A stretch of 64,000 nt of DNA from contig NZ_JAMZCU010000003.1 of assembly GCF_024273195.1 (NCBI RefSeq), forward strand, positions 310,001 to 374,000, in the 5' to 3' direction. The position numbers were made by a program, and so were the translations under genes. Position 1 is the stretch's first letter. Each line of letters opens with the position of its first letter. Under the pieces are notes generated by a model. That model was not told the DNA's origin, ran no database searches, and saw only the letters and a program-made list of their open reading frames with translations. Below are positions 49,028-58,546 of the stretch, piece by piece. This DNA is from Devosia ureilytica (GTDB lineage Bacteria > Pseudomonadota > Alphaproteobacteria > Rhizobiales > Devosiaceae).

Positions 49028-49924
49028 ATGAGCGATCCCGCTAAATCCATCCGCGTCGGCACGATGATTTCCGCATCTGCCGGCAAGGCTGCCGAGCGTA
49101 TCGGCGAAATTGCGGATGCCGGGTTCGAGAGTTTCGAGCCCTTCTTCTGGCAGACCACCAATGGCCAGGACATCGCTGAACTGGGCAAGCGCTGCAAGGA
49201 CGCCATTGGCGATCGTGATATCACCATCTCGACCATCGGCATGTTCGGCAATCCGCTTGAAGACCAGGAGATGGACCGCCAGACCTTGCAAGGCTGGAAG
49301 GATTGCATCGACAACGCCCACCATTTTGGCGCGACCTGCGTGGCGGGCTTCACCGGCCGCATTCGCAACCGGCCCCTGCCCGAGAGTTTGCCCCAATATC
49401 GCCAGGTGTGGTCCGAATTGGCCAAGCGCGCCGCCGACAAGGGTGTGAAGATTGCCTTCGAAAACTGCGCCATGGACGGCAACTGGCAGACCGGCGACTG
49501 GAATATTGCCCACAATCCCGACGCCTGGGAGCTGATGTTCAACGAGACGCCGGACGACAATATCGGCCTCGAATGGGAGCCCTGCCACCAGATGGTCTAT
49601 CTCATCGACCCGCTGCCGCAGATCCGCAAATGGGCGCACAAGATTTTCCACGTGCACGGCAAGGACGCCAGCATCCGCTGGGACGTGATCCGCGAGCACG
49701 GCATTTTCGGCAAGCATCCGTTTGTCTTCATGCGGACGCCCGGTTTTGGCGACAGCAATTGGACGGACATCATCTCCGAACTCCGCCTCGCGGGCTGGTC
49801 CGGGTCCATCGATATCGAGGGCTGGCATGACCCGGTCTATCGCGACGCGCTTGAAATGACGGGGCAAATTCACGCCCTCAACCACCTCAAGGCGGCCCGC
49901 GGCGGCAGCTATGTGAATATATAA
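49028..49924 (+). CDS. Sugar phosphate isomerase/epimerase-type TIM barrel
   Basis: A 298-residue xylose-isomerase-like barrel. Metal-site residues are visible in KIAFENCAMDG (Glu), NIGLEWEPCHQ (Glu/His), IFHVHGKDA (His) and GSIDIEGWHDP (Glu). Enzymes of this family isomerise or epimerise keto-sugars or inosose derivatives. It lies 12 nt after the dehydrogenase, so the two likely act in one oxidation/epimerisation pathway on an imported sugar. Confidence 0.85.
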   Translation: MSDPAKSIRVGTMISASAGKAAERIGEIADAGFESFEPFFWQTTNGQDIAELGKRCKDAIGDRDITISTIGMFGNPLEDQEMDRQTLQGWKDCIDNAHHFGATCVAGFTGRIRNRPLPESLPQYRQVWSELAKRAADKGVKIAFENCAMDGNWQTGDWNIAHNPDAWELMFNETPDDNIGLEWEPCHQMVYLIDPLPQIRKWAHKIFHVHGKDASIRWDVIREHGIFGKHPFVFMRTPGFGDSNWTDIISELRLAGWSGSIDIEGWHDPVYRDALEMTGQIHALNHLKAARGGSYVNI

Positions 49925-49945
49925 GTATGACTATTGACCGTGATT

Positions 49946-49961
49946 GAGAAACCGTTTTATC
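49946..49961 (+). promoter_or_regulatory. Candidate LacI-type operator
   Basis: GAGAAACCGTTTTATC is an imperfect palindrome around a central CG, of the type bound by LacI-family repressors. It lies 24 bases upstream of the second LacI gene, so autoregulation is possible. Confidence 0.4.
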
Positions 49962-49984
49962 AAGACTGAGAAAAGGGTTTACCA

Positions 49985-51034
49985 GTGAGGCATGCTGACG
50001 TGGCCAAGGCAGAGCGCATTCGCATCTACGATGTTGCCCGCGTTGCTGGCGTCAGCGTTGCCACGGCCTCGAAAGCGCTCAACGACACGGGGCGGATGAC
50101 CGAGGCGACGCGCCTGCGGGTCAAGCAGACGGCCGCAGCGCTCGGCTTCCGGCCCAACGCGATGGCGCGGGCCCTGACACAGAACCGCAGCTTCACTGTG
50201 GGTCTTCTGACCAACGACACCTATGGTCGATTCACCCTGCCGGTCATGGCAGGCATCAACGAAGCGCTGGTCGACCAGGGCGTGTCGGTTTTCCTGTGCG
50301 GGATCGAAGATGATGCGGAGCTGGGCGCGGTCCATGTCAATGCCATGCTCGACAAGCAGGTCGATGGCATCATCGCCACCGGCAAGCGCATTGACCGGCA
50401 GTTGCCGGTGGATTTGTCCGGGCTGGCCGTGCCGGTCGTTTATGCCTTCACTCAGGGCCCTGAAGGCGCGGTTACCCTCGTCTCCGACGACGCGCAGGGC
50501 GCGCGCGATGCCACGCTACATCTGACTGCCGTCGGTCGGCGACGGCTCGTCCATGTCACCGGGCCGGACAGCTTCGCCTCCGTGAGGACGCGCGCCGGCG
50601 CATTCCGAGAGGTGGCTGGCGATGAGGCCCCGGTGCTGCATGGCGCCTGGTCCGAGGCCTGGGGACATGAGGCCGTCGCGCGCCTCTGGGCCGAGGGCAA
50701 CCCGCCCGATGGGATTTTCTGCGGCAATGACCAGATCGCGCGCGGGGTCATTGATGCGCTGCGCGAGCGTGGCGTGTCTGTGCCGGACGCCGTCTCGGTC
50801 ATCGGTTTCGACAATTGGGAAATCGTGGCAGCGGCGACGCGCCCGCCGCTCACCACAATAGACATGAACCTCAAGGAACTCGGCCGCGAGGCCGGACGCC
50901 TGATCCTGGAACTTGCCGAGGGCAAGCCAGTCGAGCCGGGTATCCGCACGCTGCCATGCAAGCTCGTGATGCGCCAATCCTGCGGGGGCGCAACGCCCGT
51001 CGCGGACAAACTGGAGGTGCATCAGGAGGTATGA
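49985..51034 (+). CDS. LacI-family transcriptional regulator (2)
   Basis: A 349-residue repressor with HTH (RIYDVARVAGVSVATASKAL) and hinge (FRPNAMARALTQN), then the sugar-binding effector domain ending in typical IRTLPCKLVMRQS. The start is GTG at 49985, seven residues before the HTH strand. It precedes the first ABC importer on the same strand with 107 nt between, including a strong stem-loop, and probably regulates that importer. Confidence 0.92.
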   Translation: MRHADVAKAERIRIYDVARVAGVSVATASKALNDTGRMTEATRLRVKQTAAALGFRPNAMARALTQNRSFTVGLLTNDTYGRFTLPVMAGINEALVDQGVSVFLCGIEDDAELGAVHVNAMLDKQVDGIIATGKRIDRQLPVDLSGLAVPVVYAFTQGPEGAVTLVSDDAQGARDATLHLTAVGRRRLVHVTGPDSFASVRTRAGAFREVAGDEAPVLHGAWSEAWGHEAVARLWAEGNPPDGIFCGNDQIARGVIDALRERGVSVPDAVSVIGFDNWEIVAAATRPPLTTIDMNLKELGREAGRLILELAEGKPVEPGIRTLPCKLVMRQSCGGATPVADKLEVHQEV

Positions 51035-51039
51035 GGAGT

Positions 51040-51071
51040 GCTGCCACAGGCATTGGCGTGCCTGTAGCAGC
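51040..51071 (+). promoter_or_regulatory. Strong stem-loop between lacI (2) and the ABC operon
   Basis: Arms GCTGCCACAGGCA (51040-51052) and TGCCTGTAGCAGC (51059-51071) pair over 13 bases with one mismatch and a 6-nt loop. It begins six bases after the lacI stop. No T-run follows, so it is more likely an mRNA end-protector or processing site, or a weak terminator, than a strong intrinsic terminator. Confidence 0.6.
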
Positions 51072-51141
51072 GAGGAAATGGCCGCAAGGGAAGAGGAAAC
51101 CCGAGCGGCGCAGCGCGGCCGAGGCCGCAAGGGAGGATATA

Positions 51142-52374
51142 ATGCAGTTTACCAAGATCAGTCTATTGGCGGGTCTCGCCTTAGGCGCATTAGTTGCGGC
51201 CACACCGGCTCAGGCAGAAGACGTGACCATCACCGTCTGGTCGATCGACGGCGCCAACCAGGTCGGCCCGTCCGATACCTTCTCGGCCGAATTCGACGCC
51301 ATGGATAATGGGATCAATGTCGAGTACCGGGTTCTGCAGTTCGACGAGATCGTCAACGAGACGCTGCGCGCCTATGCCACCGGCAATGCTCCGGACATCG
51401 TCAGCCTGGACAACCCGGACTTCGCGCTCTTCTCGTCGCGCGGCGCCTTCCTCGACATCACGGACATGGCCGCACAGAGCGACATCATCAATCCGGAAGC
51501 CTATTTCGAGGGTCCGCTCAACTCGGTGAGCTGGGATGGCCGCCTCTATGGTGTGGGCAAATATACCGACACCATCGGCGTGTTCTACAACAAGGACATG
51601 TTCGCCGCGGCCGGTATCGAGAACCCGCCAAAGACCTGGGCGGAATTTGAGGACTATGCCCGCAAGCTCGCCAAACCGGCCGAAGGCGTCTACGGTGCCA
51701 CCCTGTCGGCACGCGGCAACGAGGAAGGCACCTTCCAGTTCCTGCCGGTCATCCAGATGTCGGGTGGCGGCTATGAAAACGTCAACACCGAAGGCGCCCG
51801 TGAGTGGCTCTCCATGGTCAAGGGCATGATCGATGACGGCGTTTTGAGCCAGGACGTGCTTTCGCTCGGCCAGTGGGATTCGACGGGTACGTTCAACTCG
51901 GGCAATGCCGCCATGGCCATTTCTGGTCCGTGGGAAATCGACCGCATGGTCGAGGACGCAGACTTTGACTGGGGCGTGACCCTTCTGCCGACCTTCGGCG
52001 AGGGCGATGAGCGCTCTTCTGCACTGGGCGGCTTCAACCTGGGCATCATGTCGACGACCAAGCACCCCGAAGAAGCGTTCAAGGTGCTCGAATATTTCGT
52101 CAGCCAGGATGACCGGCTGTTCCCCGAGTTCGGCTACCTGCCCACCCGTGGTGACGTCGAGCTTCCAGCCTCCGGCATCGAGAAGAAAGACGCCGCGCTG
52201 GCAGTGTTCCAGGAACAGCTCAAATACGCCCAGCCGCGTGGTCCGCATCCGGAGTGGCAGAAGATCTCCAAGGCCATCTACGATGCCGAACAGGCAGCAC
52301 TGACCGGCCAGATGACGCCGGATGAGGCCCTGAGCCAGGCTCAGGCCACCATCGACACGATCATCAAGAAGTAA
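51142..52374 (+). CDS. ABC transporter sugar-binding protein (1)
   Basis: A 410-residue periplasmic solute-binding protein of the family 1 (maltose-binding-like) class. The signal peptide is MQFTKISLLAGLALGALVAA with likely cleavage after AQA. The mature part has the VGKYTDTIGVFYNKDMFAAAG hinge region and NAAMAISGPWEIDRM typical of oligosaccharide binders. GGGAGGA precedes the ATG at 51142, so the long upstream frame is rejected. First gene of an importer operon with two permeases and an ATPase. Confidence 0.94.
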   Translation: MQFTKISLLAGLALGALVAATPAQAEDVTITVWSIDGANQVGPSDTFSAEFDAMDNGINVEYRVLQFDEIVNETLRAYATGNAPDIVSLDNPDFALFSSRGAFLDITDMAAQSDIINPEAYFEGPLNSVSWDGRLYGVGKYTDTIGVFYNKDMFAAAGIENPPKTWAEFEDYARKLAKPAEGVYGATLSARGNEEGTFQFLPVIQMSGGGYENVNTEGAREWLSMVKGMIDDGVLSQDVLSLGQWDSTGTFNSGNAAMAISGPWEIDRMVEDADFDWGVTLLPTFGEGDERSSALGGFNLGIMSTTKHPEEAFKVLEYFVSQDDRLFPEFGYLPTRGDVELPASGIEKKDAALAVFQEQLKYAQPRGPHPEWQKISKAIYDAEQAALTGQMTPDEALSQAQATIDTIIKK

Positions 52375-52388
52375 TCCTCCCCGACTGG

Positions 52389-52414
52389 GCCGGCCGGGGT
52401 TCGCTCCGGCCGGC
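52389..52414 (+). promoter_or_regulatory. 11-bp stem-loop between binding-protein and permease genes
   Basis: GCCGGCCGGGG (52389-52399), loop TTCG, CTCCGGCCGGC (52404-52414), with one G-T pair. No T-run follows. This position is typical for hairpins that stabilise the binding-protein mRNA and lower permease expression. Confidence 0.7.
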
Positions 52415-52442
52415 ATGTTCTTCAACGGTTTTGGAGGGTCCG

Positions 52443-53345
52443 GTGACGCGATTTCTCAACGCCCTGCGTGACGGGGTGGGCTTCGATATTTTGCTGGTCG
52501 GCGCAGCCTTGCTGTTTCTGCTTGCCCTTGCCGGCGCTCCGCTTGTCTACAACGTGCTGATGAGTTTCCAGCAGGTTGACATGTTCACCCTGGGCGTCCT
52601 GTTCCGGCCCTTTGTCGGCTTCGACAATTATGTTGCCGTGGTACAGCAGCCCGAATTCTGGATGGTGACCCGCAACACGCTGGTCTTCGTCTTCGGCTCG
52701 ATGACGGGCCAATTCGTTCTCGGCTTCGCCCTGGCCCTGTTCTTTGCACAGGACTTCCCCGGCGCCTCGACCATACGAGGCCTGTTCCTGGTGTCCTGGG
52801 TCATGCCGGGCCTGGTGGTCGGCGCTATATGGAGCTGGATCCTGGCCGGCGACTTTGGCGTGCTCAATGTCATCCTCAAGTCTTTGGGCATCATCCAGAA
52901 CAACGTGTTCTGGAAGTCGGACCCGAACTTTTCCATCTGGGCGGTGATCATCGCCAATATCTGGCTTGGCCTGGCTTTCAACATGCTGCTGCTCTCGGTG
53001 GGATTGGCAGCCATTCCGCGCGATCTCTACGAGGCCGCCGAGCTTGATGGTGCCAATGCCTTCCAGCGGTTCTGGACCATTACCCTGCCGATGATGCGCT
53101 CCACCATTGGTGCCGTCCTCTCGCTGGGCCTTATCGGCACGTTGCAGCAGTTCGACCTGTTCCCGGCGCTGACCGAGGGCGGCCCCGCCAACACATCCAA
53201 TGTCGCCGGGTTCTGGTCCTGGCAATTGAGCTTTCAGCTCTACGATTTTGCCAAGGGGGCTACCGTGTCGGTGATGATGTTCCTGCTGGTCCTGTTCGCA
53301 TCTGTCATTTATGTGCGCTCGACGCGCCACGAGGTGCGCGGATGA
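52443..53345 (+). CDS. ABC transporter sugar permease (1A, MalF-type)
   Basis: A 300-residue inner-membrane permease with about six helices and the EAA loop DLYEAAELDGANAFQRFWTI. GTG at 52443 is the likely start, with GGAGGG four bases upstream; the TTG at 52431 lies before that site. The stop overlaps the next permease by 4 nt. It pairs with the following permease as a heterodimeric channel for the sugar bound by the upstream protein. Confidence 0.92.
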   Translation: MTRFLNALRDGVGFDILLVGAALLFLLALAGAPLVYNVLMSFQQVDMFTLGVLFRPFVGFDNYVAVVQQPEFWMVTRNTLVFVFGSMTGQFVLGFALALFFAQDFPGASTIRGLFLVSWVMPGLVVGAIWSWILAGDFGVLNVILKSLGIIQNNVFWKSDPNFSIWAVIIANIWLGLAFNMLLLSVGLAAIPRDLYEAAELDGANAFQRFWTITLPMMRSTIGAVLSLGLIGTLQQFDLFPALTEGGPANTSNVAGFWSWQLSFQLYDFAKGATVSVMMFLLVLFASVIYVRSTRHEVRG

Positions 53346-54169
53346 CCAGGACCTATACGCCGTGGTTCCTGCTGGTCGTCGCCCTGGCGCTGGCCGCGGT
53401 CTACCTCTTCCCGCTCTATTGGATGTATGTGACGAGCCTCAAGACCGGCTCGGAAATCTTCGCCAATCCGCCCACATTCTGGCCCCGCGAGCCCAATCCC
53501 GACATCTATCCCGAGACCTGGGCACGGCGGACCATGCCGGTCTTTCTGCTCAATTCGGTGATCATTGCCGGCGGCATAACGGCGATCACCGTGATCCTGG
53601 GCACTGGGTGCGCCTATGTGCTGGCCCGCTACCGCAATGTTTGGATCGACATCGGCCTGTTCTGCGTGCTGATGCTGCAGGTGTTACCGGCCTCGGTCAT
53701 GGTGACGCCGCTCTTCGTCGGCTTTAACCAGATTGGCCTCCTCAACTACCCCCGAACCGCCGTGGTGCTGGCCGCTGCCGCCAAGGCCATGCCCTTCTTT
53801 GTTGTTCTGGTCCGCGCCACCTTCATGAGCGTTCCGCGCGAACTTGAGGAAGCGGCCCTGGTCGACGGCAATTCGCGTGTTGGGGCGTTCTTCAGCATCG
53901 TCCTGCCGCTGGCGCGTAATGGCATCCTTGTCTGCGCCATCCTCACCTTCATGAGTGCGTTCGGCGAATACATTTATTCCAAGTCGATCATCCAAAGCCC
54001 GTCACTGCAGCCCGCCAGCGTTGGCCTCAGCGGCTTTCTCGGCCCCAATTCCACCGACTGGAGTTCGATCATGGCCTATTCGGCCATCTATGTGACGCCG
54101 ATCCTTCTCGTCTTTGTCATCCTGCAGCGCCGCATCGTGTCCGGCCTTACCTCGGGAGCCCTGAAATGA
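53342..54169 (+). CDS. ABC transporter sugar permease (1B, MalG-type)
   Basis: A 275-residue inner-membrane permease with six hydrophobic segments and the EAA loop VPRELEEAALVDGNSRVGAFF. It overlaps both neighbours by 4 nt, giving a tight permease-permease-ATPase unit. The pairing and size fit the CUT1 oligosaccharide importers. Confidence 0.92.
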   Translation: MTRTYTPWFLLVVALALAAVYLFPLYWMYVTSLKTGSEIFANPPTFWPREPNPDIYPETWARRTMPVFLLNSVIIAGGITAITVILGTGCAYVLARYRNVWIDIGLFCVLMLQVLPASVMVTPLFVGFNQIGLLNYPRTAVVLAAAAKAMPFFVVLVRATFMSVPRELEEAALVDGNSRVGAFFSIVLPLARNGILVCAILTFMSAFGEYIYSKSIIQSPSLQPASVGLSGFLGPNSTDWSSIMAYSAIYVTPILLVFVILQRRIVSGLTSGALK

Positions 54170-55221
54170 CCGCACAGATCGAGCTGATCGATATCGACAA
54201 GCATTATGGAAACTTCCACGCGCTCAAGAATGTGTCGCTCACCATCGACAAGGGGAGCTTTGTCGCTCTGGTTGGACCATCGGGCTGCGGCAAGTCCACG
54301 CTGTTGCGCTCTATTGCCGGGTTGGAGACGATAACCTCCGGCCGCATGACCATTGCCGGCAAGGAGATGACGGGGGTGCCGCCGCGTCATCGCGACATCG
54401 CCATGGTGTTCCAGTCCTATGCGCTCTACCCGCATATGACGGTCGAGGAGAACCTCACCTATTCCCTGCGCCTGCATGGCGTCAGCAAGGCCGACGCCAG
54501 GAAAAAGGCCGCCGAGGTGGCTGCCACCACCGGCCTCTCCGAACTCCTGTCACGCTACCCGCGCCAGCTTTCGGGCGGGCAGCGGCAACGCGTGGCCATG
54601 GGCCGGGCCATCATCCGCAATCCCAAAGCCTTCCTGTTCGACGAACCGCTGTCCAACCTTGATGCAGCCCTGCGCGTGCAGATGCGCAAGGAAATTCGCG
54701 CCCTGCATGACCGCCTTGGCGCCACTTCCGTCTACGTCACGCATGACCAGATCGAAGCCATGACCATGGCCGACTGGGTGGTGGTCATGCGCGCCGGCAT
54801 CATCGAGCAGCAGGGTCGCCCGCTCGACCTTTATGACAAGCCGGTCAACCGCTTCGTCGCCGGCTTCATCGGCTCCCCCGCCATGAACTTCCTGCCCGGC
54901 CGCATTGCCGACAGCGGCAATTCGGTAGTGCTCGATGGTGGCGGCAGCTTGCCGCTGGCGCGCAACGTTGAACCGGGACGAACCGTGATTGCCGGCGTGC
55001 GCCCGGAGCACCTGCAGGTCCGTGGTGACGATGCCAACTTCCATCTCGAAGTTGGTGTGGTCGAGTCCACGGGGTCGGCAACCTATCTCACCTCGCGCGA
55101 CGGCAATTTCCAATTGGTCCAGTCCGAGCGAACCCAACTCGCGTCGGGCGATCGTGTCGGCCTCGGCATCGATCCGACCCGTGTCCACCTCTTCGATCCC
55201 GAAACCGGCATCGCACTCTAA
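54166..55221 (+). CDS. ABC transporter ATP-binding protein (MalK/UgpC type)
   Basis: A 351-residue ATPase with Walker [10 protein letters not shown] (37-45), Q-loop [18 protein letters not shown], signature [15 protein letters not shown] (from 135), and a C-terminal TOBE regulatory domain (about 240-350). It energises the upstream permeases. MalK-type ATPases can serve several importers; the second importer at 60985 has no ATPase inside the window, so sharing is possible, but its own may lie beyond the edge. Confidence 0.93.
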   Translation: MTAQIELIDIDKHYGNFHALKNVSLTIDKGSFVALVGPSGCGKSTLLRSIAGLETITSGRMTIAGKEMTGVPPRHRDIAMVFQSYALYPHMTVEENLTYSLRLHGVSKADARKKAAEVAATTGLSELLSRYPRQLSGGQRQRVAMGRAIIRNPKAFLFDEPLSNLDAALRVQMRKEIRALHDRLGATSVYVTHDQIEAMTMADWVVVMRAGIIEQQGRPLDLYDKPVNRFVAGFIGSPAMNFLPGRIADSGNSVVLDGGGSLPLARNVEPGRTVIAGVRPEHLQVRGDDANFHLEVGVVESTGSATYLTSRDGNFQLVQSERTQLASGDRVGLGIDPTRVHLFDPETGIAL

Positions 55222-55230
55222 GGCAATCCA

Positions 55231-57150
55231 ATGTCCCGTTACGCCCCCGTTCCCTTTCCGCAGGTCAAGCTCGAAGGCCAGTTCTGGCACGAGCGTCTTG
55301 ACACCGTGCTCGACCGAACTGTCCCCAGCCAGCACAAGAAGCTCGCCGAAGTCGGCATCCTCGACTCGCTAAAACTGCCCAATCCGCCGCCGCCGCTGCG
55401 TTTTCCGCGCCATTCCAACGGTTTTACGGTGCAGGTGTTCTGGGACAGCGATGTCGGCAAATGGATCGAGGCGGCCAGCTATGCCCTGGCGCATCGCCGC
55501 GACGCCGATATTGAAGCCAAGATCGAGGCCGCCATCGACGATCTCGAAAAGGCCCAGGCGCCGGACGGCTATCTCAATTGCTGGTATCTCGGCCGGGAGC
55601 CTGACAAGCGCTGGACCAACCTGCGCGACAACCACGAAATGTACAATGCCGGCCATCTGCTCGAAGGGGCGGTGGCCTATTTCCAGGTGACGGGGCGCCG
55701 GCGTTTCCTCGATGTGATGGAGCGCTATCTCGACCATATCTATGCCACCTTCGGCACCGGTCCGGGCCAGCGGCGCGGCTATGATGGTCACGAGGAAATC
55801 GAGCTGGCGCTGATGAAGCTCTACTACCTCACAGGCGAGCGCAAACACCTCGATTTCGCGACCTACATGATCAATGAGCGCGGAAACCAGAAGCCGCACT
55901 ATTTCGATATCGAGCGTGAGCAGCGCGAGGGTGGCGGCGACAAACGGCAGCCCTATGTCTTCCCGAATTACGAATATTCGCAGTCGCACAAGCCGGTCCG
56001 CGAGCAGGATAAGGTCGTCGGCCATGCCGTGCGGGCCATGTATCTCTATACCGCCATGGCGGACCTCGCCGCCGAGCTTAATGATGACGGTCTCAAGCGC
56101 GCCTGCGAGGTGCTCTGGGACGACGTGATGGAAACCAAGATGTATGTGACCGCGGGCCTCGGGCCGTCGGCACACAATGAAGGCTTCACCCACGATTTCG
56201 ATCTGCCCAACCAGACCGCTTATGCGGAGACCTGTGCGTCTGTAGCCTTGATCTTCTGGGCGCAGCGCATGCTGCATCTCGATCTCGATGGCAAGTATGG
56301 TGACATTCTTGAACTCGCCATGTTCAACGGCGCGCTGTCTGGTCTCAGCCGCGATGGCGAACATTATTTCTACGCCAATCCGCTGGAAAGCGATGGCACG
56401 CCAACGCGCTGGGAATGGCACACCTGCCCCTGCTGCACCATGAACGTGTCGCGTCTGGTCGCGTCAGTGGGACAATACTTCCTCTCCACTGCGCCGGATG
56501 GCGTCGCCTTCCACCTCTATGGTGGAATTGCTTCGGACGTTGAGATTGCGGGAAACCGCGTCAGTCTGCGCGAAGTGTCGACCTATCCGTGGTCCGGCGA
56601 CATCGCCATCCATGTCGATCCCGAAACACCCGCCGCCTTCGACGTCAAGCTGCGCATTCCGTCATGGTGCAAGGGCGCCAAGGTCGCGGTCAATGGCCAG
56701 GCCGTCGATGCCAGCGAGACAGAAAACGGCTATCTGACGATCCACCGGACCTGGCAGAAGGGCGACAGCATTGCCCTCGATCTGCCCATGCCGCCGGAGC
56801 GTCTCTACGCCCATCCGGGCGTCATCATGGATGCCGGACGCGTTGCCCTCAAGCGCGGACCGCTGGTCTACTGCCTTGAAGAAGTCGACAACCCGGGTGG
56901 TCGCGTGCAGCGCCTGAAGCTGCCACGCTCAGCGGAACTGCGTGTCGAAAACCGGCCGGACCTGTTCGACGGCATCGTCGCCCTCAAGGCCGAGGCAACG
57001 GCCCTCGACGAAAGCGACTTTCAGCAGCTTTATCGAACCACGCCGCCGCGCGAAAACACATCGAACCTCACCGCCATCCCGTATTTTCTGTGGGCCAATC
57101 GAGCGCAGGGATCAATGGTGGTCTGGGTGCCTGAAGCTCGGGAATGCTAG
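55231..57150 (+). CDS. GH127 beta-L-arabinofuranosidase
   Basis: A 639-residue (alpha/alpha)6-barrel enzyme without signal peptide, so cytoplasmic. Zinc-site residues of the GH127 prototype HypBA1 are all matched: E333 and C335 in AYAETCASV, and the cysteine pair C401-C402 in EWHTCPCCTMNVSR, one of which is the nucleophile. The family removes beta-L-arabinofuranose, for example from plant hydroxyproline-linked or pectic side chains. It follows the ATPase gene by 9 nt as the last gene of the first importer operon, so it likely hydrolyses the imported oligosaccharide. Confidence 0.92.
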   Translation: MSRYAPVPFPQVKLEGQFWHERLDTVLDRTVPSQHKKLAEVGILDSLKLPNPPPPLRFPRHSNGFTVQVFWDSDVGKWIEAASYALAHRRDADIEAKIEAAIDDLEKAQAPDGYLNCWYLGREPDKRWTNLRDNHEMYNAGHLLEGAVAYFQVTGRRRFLDVMERYLDHIYATFGTGPGQRRGYDGHEEIELALMKLYYLTGERKHLDFATYMINERGNQKPHYFDIEREQREGGGDKRQPYVFPNYEYSQSHKPVREQDKVVGHAVRAMYLYTAMADLAAELNDDGLKRACEVLWDDVMETKMYVTAGLGPSAHNEGFTHDFDLPNQTAYAETCASVALIFWAQRMLHLDLDGKYGDILELAMFNGALSGLSRDGEHYFYANPLESDGTPTRWEWHTCPCCTMNVSRLVASVGQYFLSTAPDGVAFHLYGGIASDVEIAGNRVSLREVSTYPWSGDIAIHVDPETPAAFDVKLRIPSWCKGAKVAVNGQAVDASETENGYLTIHRTWQKGDSIALDLPMPPERLYAHPGVIMDAGRVALKRGPLVYCLEEVDNPGGRVQRLKLPRSAELRVENRPDLFDGIVALKAEATALDESDFQQLYRTTPPRENTSNLTAIPYFLWANRAQGSMVVWVPEAREC

Positions 57151-57280
57151 CCTGACAACGGCGCTTCAAGTCGTCACTGCCATATGACGACGTGATCCGC
57201 GTGCCACCGAATTCGCGCGATCGTGGATAGACATGGCAATGTACCCGAGCCCGTGTTTTTTTCGTCACGGCCCCACGCTT

Positions 57281-57311
57281 TGCCCGCCGCGTTCGCAACG
57301 GCGGGCATTTT
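57281..57311 (+). terminator. Rho-independent terminator after GH127
   Basis: TGCCCGCCG (57281-57289) pairs with CGGCGGGCA (57299-57307), with inner TT/AA pairing possible in the loop, followed by TTTT. It lies 131 bases after the GH127 stop and before the convergent third LacI gene, ending the importer operon. Confidence 0.75.
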
Positions 57312-57349
57312 GCGCATCCGTCGTCCCGCTGTTTTGACCAGTTCCAGCC

Positions 57350-58372
57350 TTAGCGGCTTGTGCTCCGGCGGGCCACAAGGCGAGGCGGCACGACGAAGTG
57401 CTCGACCGCTGTCCGCCCATTGATCCTCTCGATCACCAGCCGCGTCGCCTGAAGGCCCAACAATTCGCCGGACTGGTCAATGCTGGTCAGGCTGTTCTGT
57501 GCAAAGTCGCAATACATCGTATTGTCATAACCCACGATGCCGACATCTTCGGGCACCCTCAGGCCTAGCTCGGTAGCCACGCTGATGACCTCGAGGGCTA
57601 TGAAATCCGTCCAACAGAAGATCGCGTCGGGTCGACGTGGGCCCTGCAGCAGGCGGCGTGCCGCGAATTGCACATCGCGCATGACCTGCGTGGCGCTTGC
57701 AATATTGATGGTGCCGCCCAGACCCGCCTCGATCATGCCGCGTCGATACCCCATTTCGCGCTCTGCCAGAATGGACGAAGGTTCGCCTTGCAGGCTCAGC
57801 ATGGCGATTTTGCTGTAACCGGCAGCGACCATATGCCGAACGGCCAGAAGCGCCCCCTGCTGGTCGTTGTTATTGACCGTGTCGAAGTCCTCAGCCGAGG
57901 GGTCGTGATGACCGATAGTCACCAGTGGCTTCTTTTCGGCAATGGTGTTGAGGCTTTCACGTGATTCCGTCGAACCGATCAGGATGATGCCATCCATCTG
58001 CCGGTCGATCATGGATTCCACGACGCCCGTTTCGAGCTTTGACGATGACGAACTGATCCCCATCATCACCTGATATTGAGTGCGCTCCAGGGCATTGTTC
58101 ACGCCGGTCATGATGTCGGCGAAGAACGGATTGCGCAGGTCAGGCAGAACCAGTCCGAGCGTATATGTCTGGCCGCGCATGCCCCGCGCCGAGGCCAGCG
58201 GACGGTAGCCCAGCTTGTCCATGGACGCCCGCACTTTGGCGCGCAGGGCATCGGATACGCCATAGGCGTCACGCAGCACCTTGGAAACAGCGGCAACGGA
58301 CACCCCTGCATCCTCTGCCACCTCCCGGATGGTGACCCGCCCGCTCCGTCTCCCCTCGTCCCCCCGTGCCAT
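57350..58372 (-). CDS. LacI-family transcriptional regulator (3)
   Basis: A 340-residue repressor with a basic leader (MARGDEGRRSGR), HTH (TIREVAEDAGVSVAAVSKVL), hinge (YRPLASARGMRGQ) and sugar-binding effector domain (GLVLPDLRNPFFADIMTGVN). GGGAGGG four bases before the ATG at 58372 fixes the start and rules out the long frame to 58966. It is divergent from the GH78 gene and most likely controls it together with the second importer. Confidence 0.93.
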   Translation of the reverse strand: MARGDEGRRSGRVTIREVAEDAGVSVAAVSKVLRDAYGVSDALRAKVRASMDKLGYRPLASARGMRGQTYTLGLVLPDLRNPFFADIMTGVNNALERTQYQVMMGISSSSSKLETGVVESMIDRQMDGIILIGSTESRESLNTIAEKKPLVTIGHHDPSAEDFDTVNNNDQQGALLAVRHMVAAGYSKIAMLSLQGEPSSILAEREMGYRRGMIEAGLGGTINIASATQVMRDVQFAARRLLQGPRRPDAIFCWTDFIALEVISVATELGLRVPEDVGIVGYDNTMYCDFAQNSLTSIDQSGELLGLQATRLVIERINGRTAVEHFVVPPRLVARRSTSR

Positions 58373-58477
58373 CAAGCCCTCCCAAAACCCTGTTTTTCCA
58401 AATGATTTTGAACCGGGCTCACCGCGTTTATACGCGCGGATGCCCGCTCGATAAAGGGTATTGCCAAAAGATGAAAA

Positions 58478-58507
58478 ACGTAGAACGATACACGTAGAAC
58501 ATTCTAC
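58478..58507. promoter_or_regulatory. Candidate operator: direct repeat and palindrome upstream of GH78
   Basis: ACGTAGAAC occurs at 58478-58486 and again at 58492-58500, 14 bases apart. The second copy starts a palindrome GTAGAA-CA-TTCTAC (58494-58507). It lies 40 bases before the GH78 start, in the divergent gap with LacI (3). It lacks the central CG of typical LacI operators, so the bound protein is uncertain. Confidence 0.5.
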
Positions 58508-58546
58508 AAGATCGCCCCAGGCGACTTTATTCGTGAGGAGATCCGC

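Noticed and set aside
57250-57271. T-rich hairpin CCGTG-TTTTTTT-CACGG considered as a terminator
   Set aside because: The T-run lies in the loop, not after the stem; the hairpin at 57281-57311 is the better terminator.
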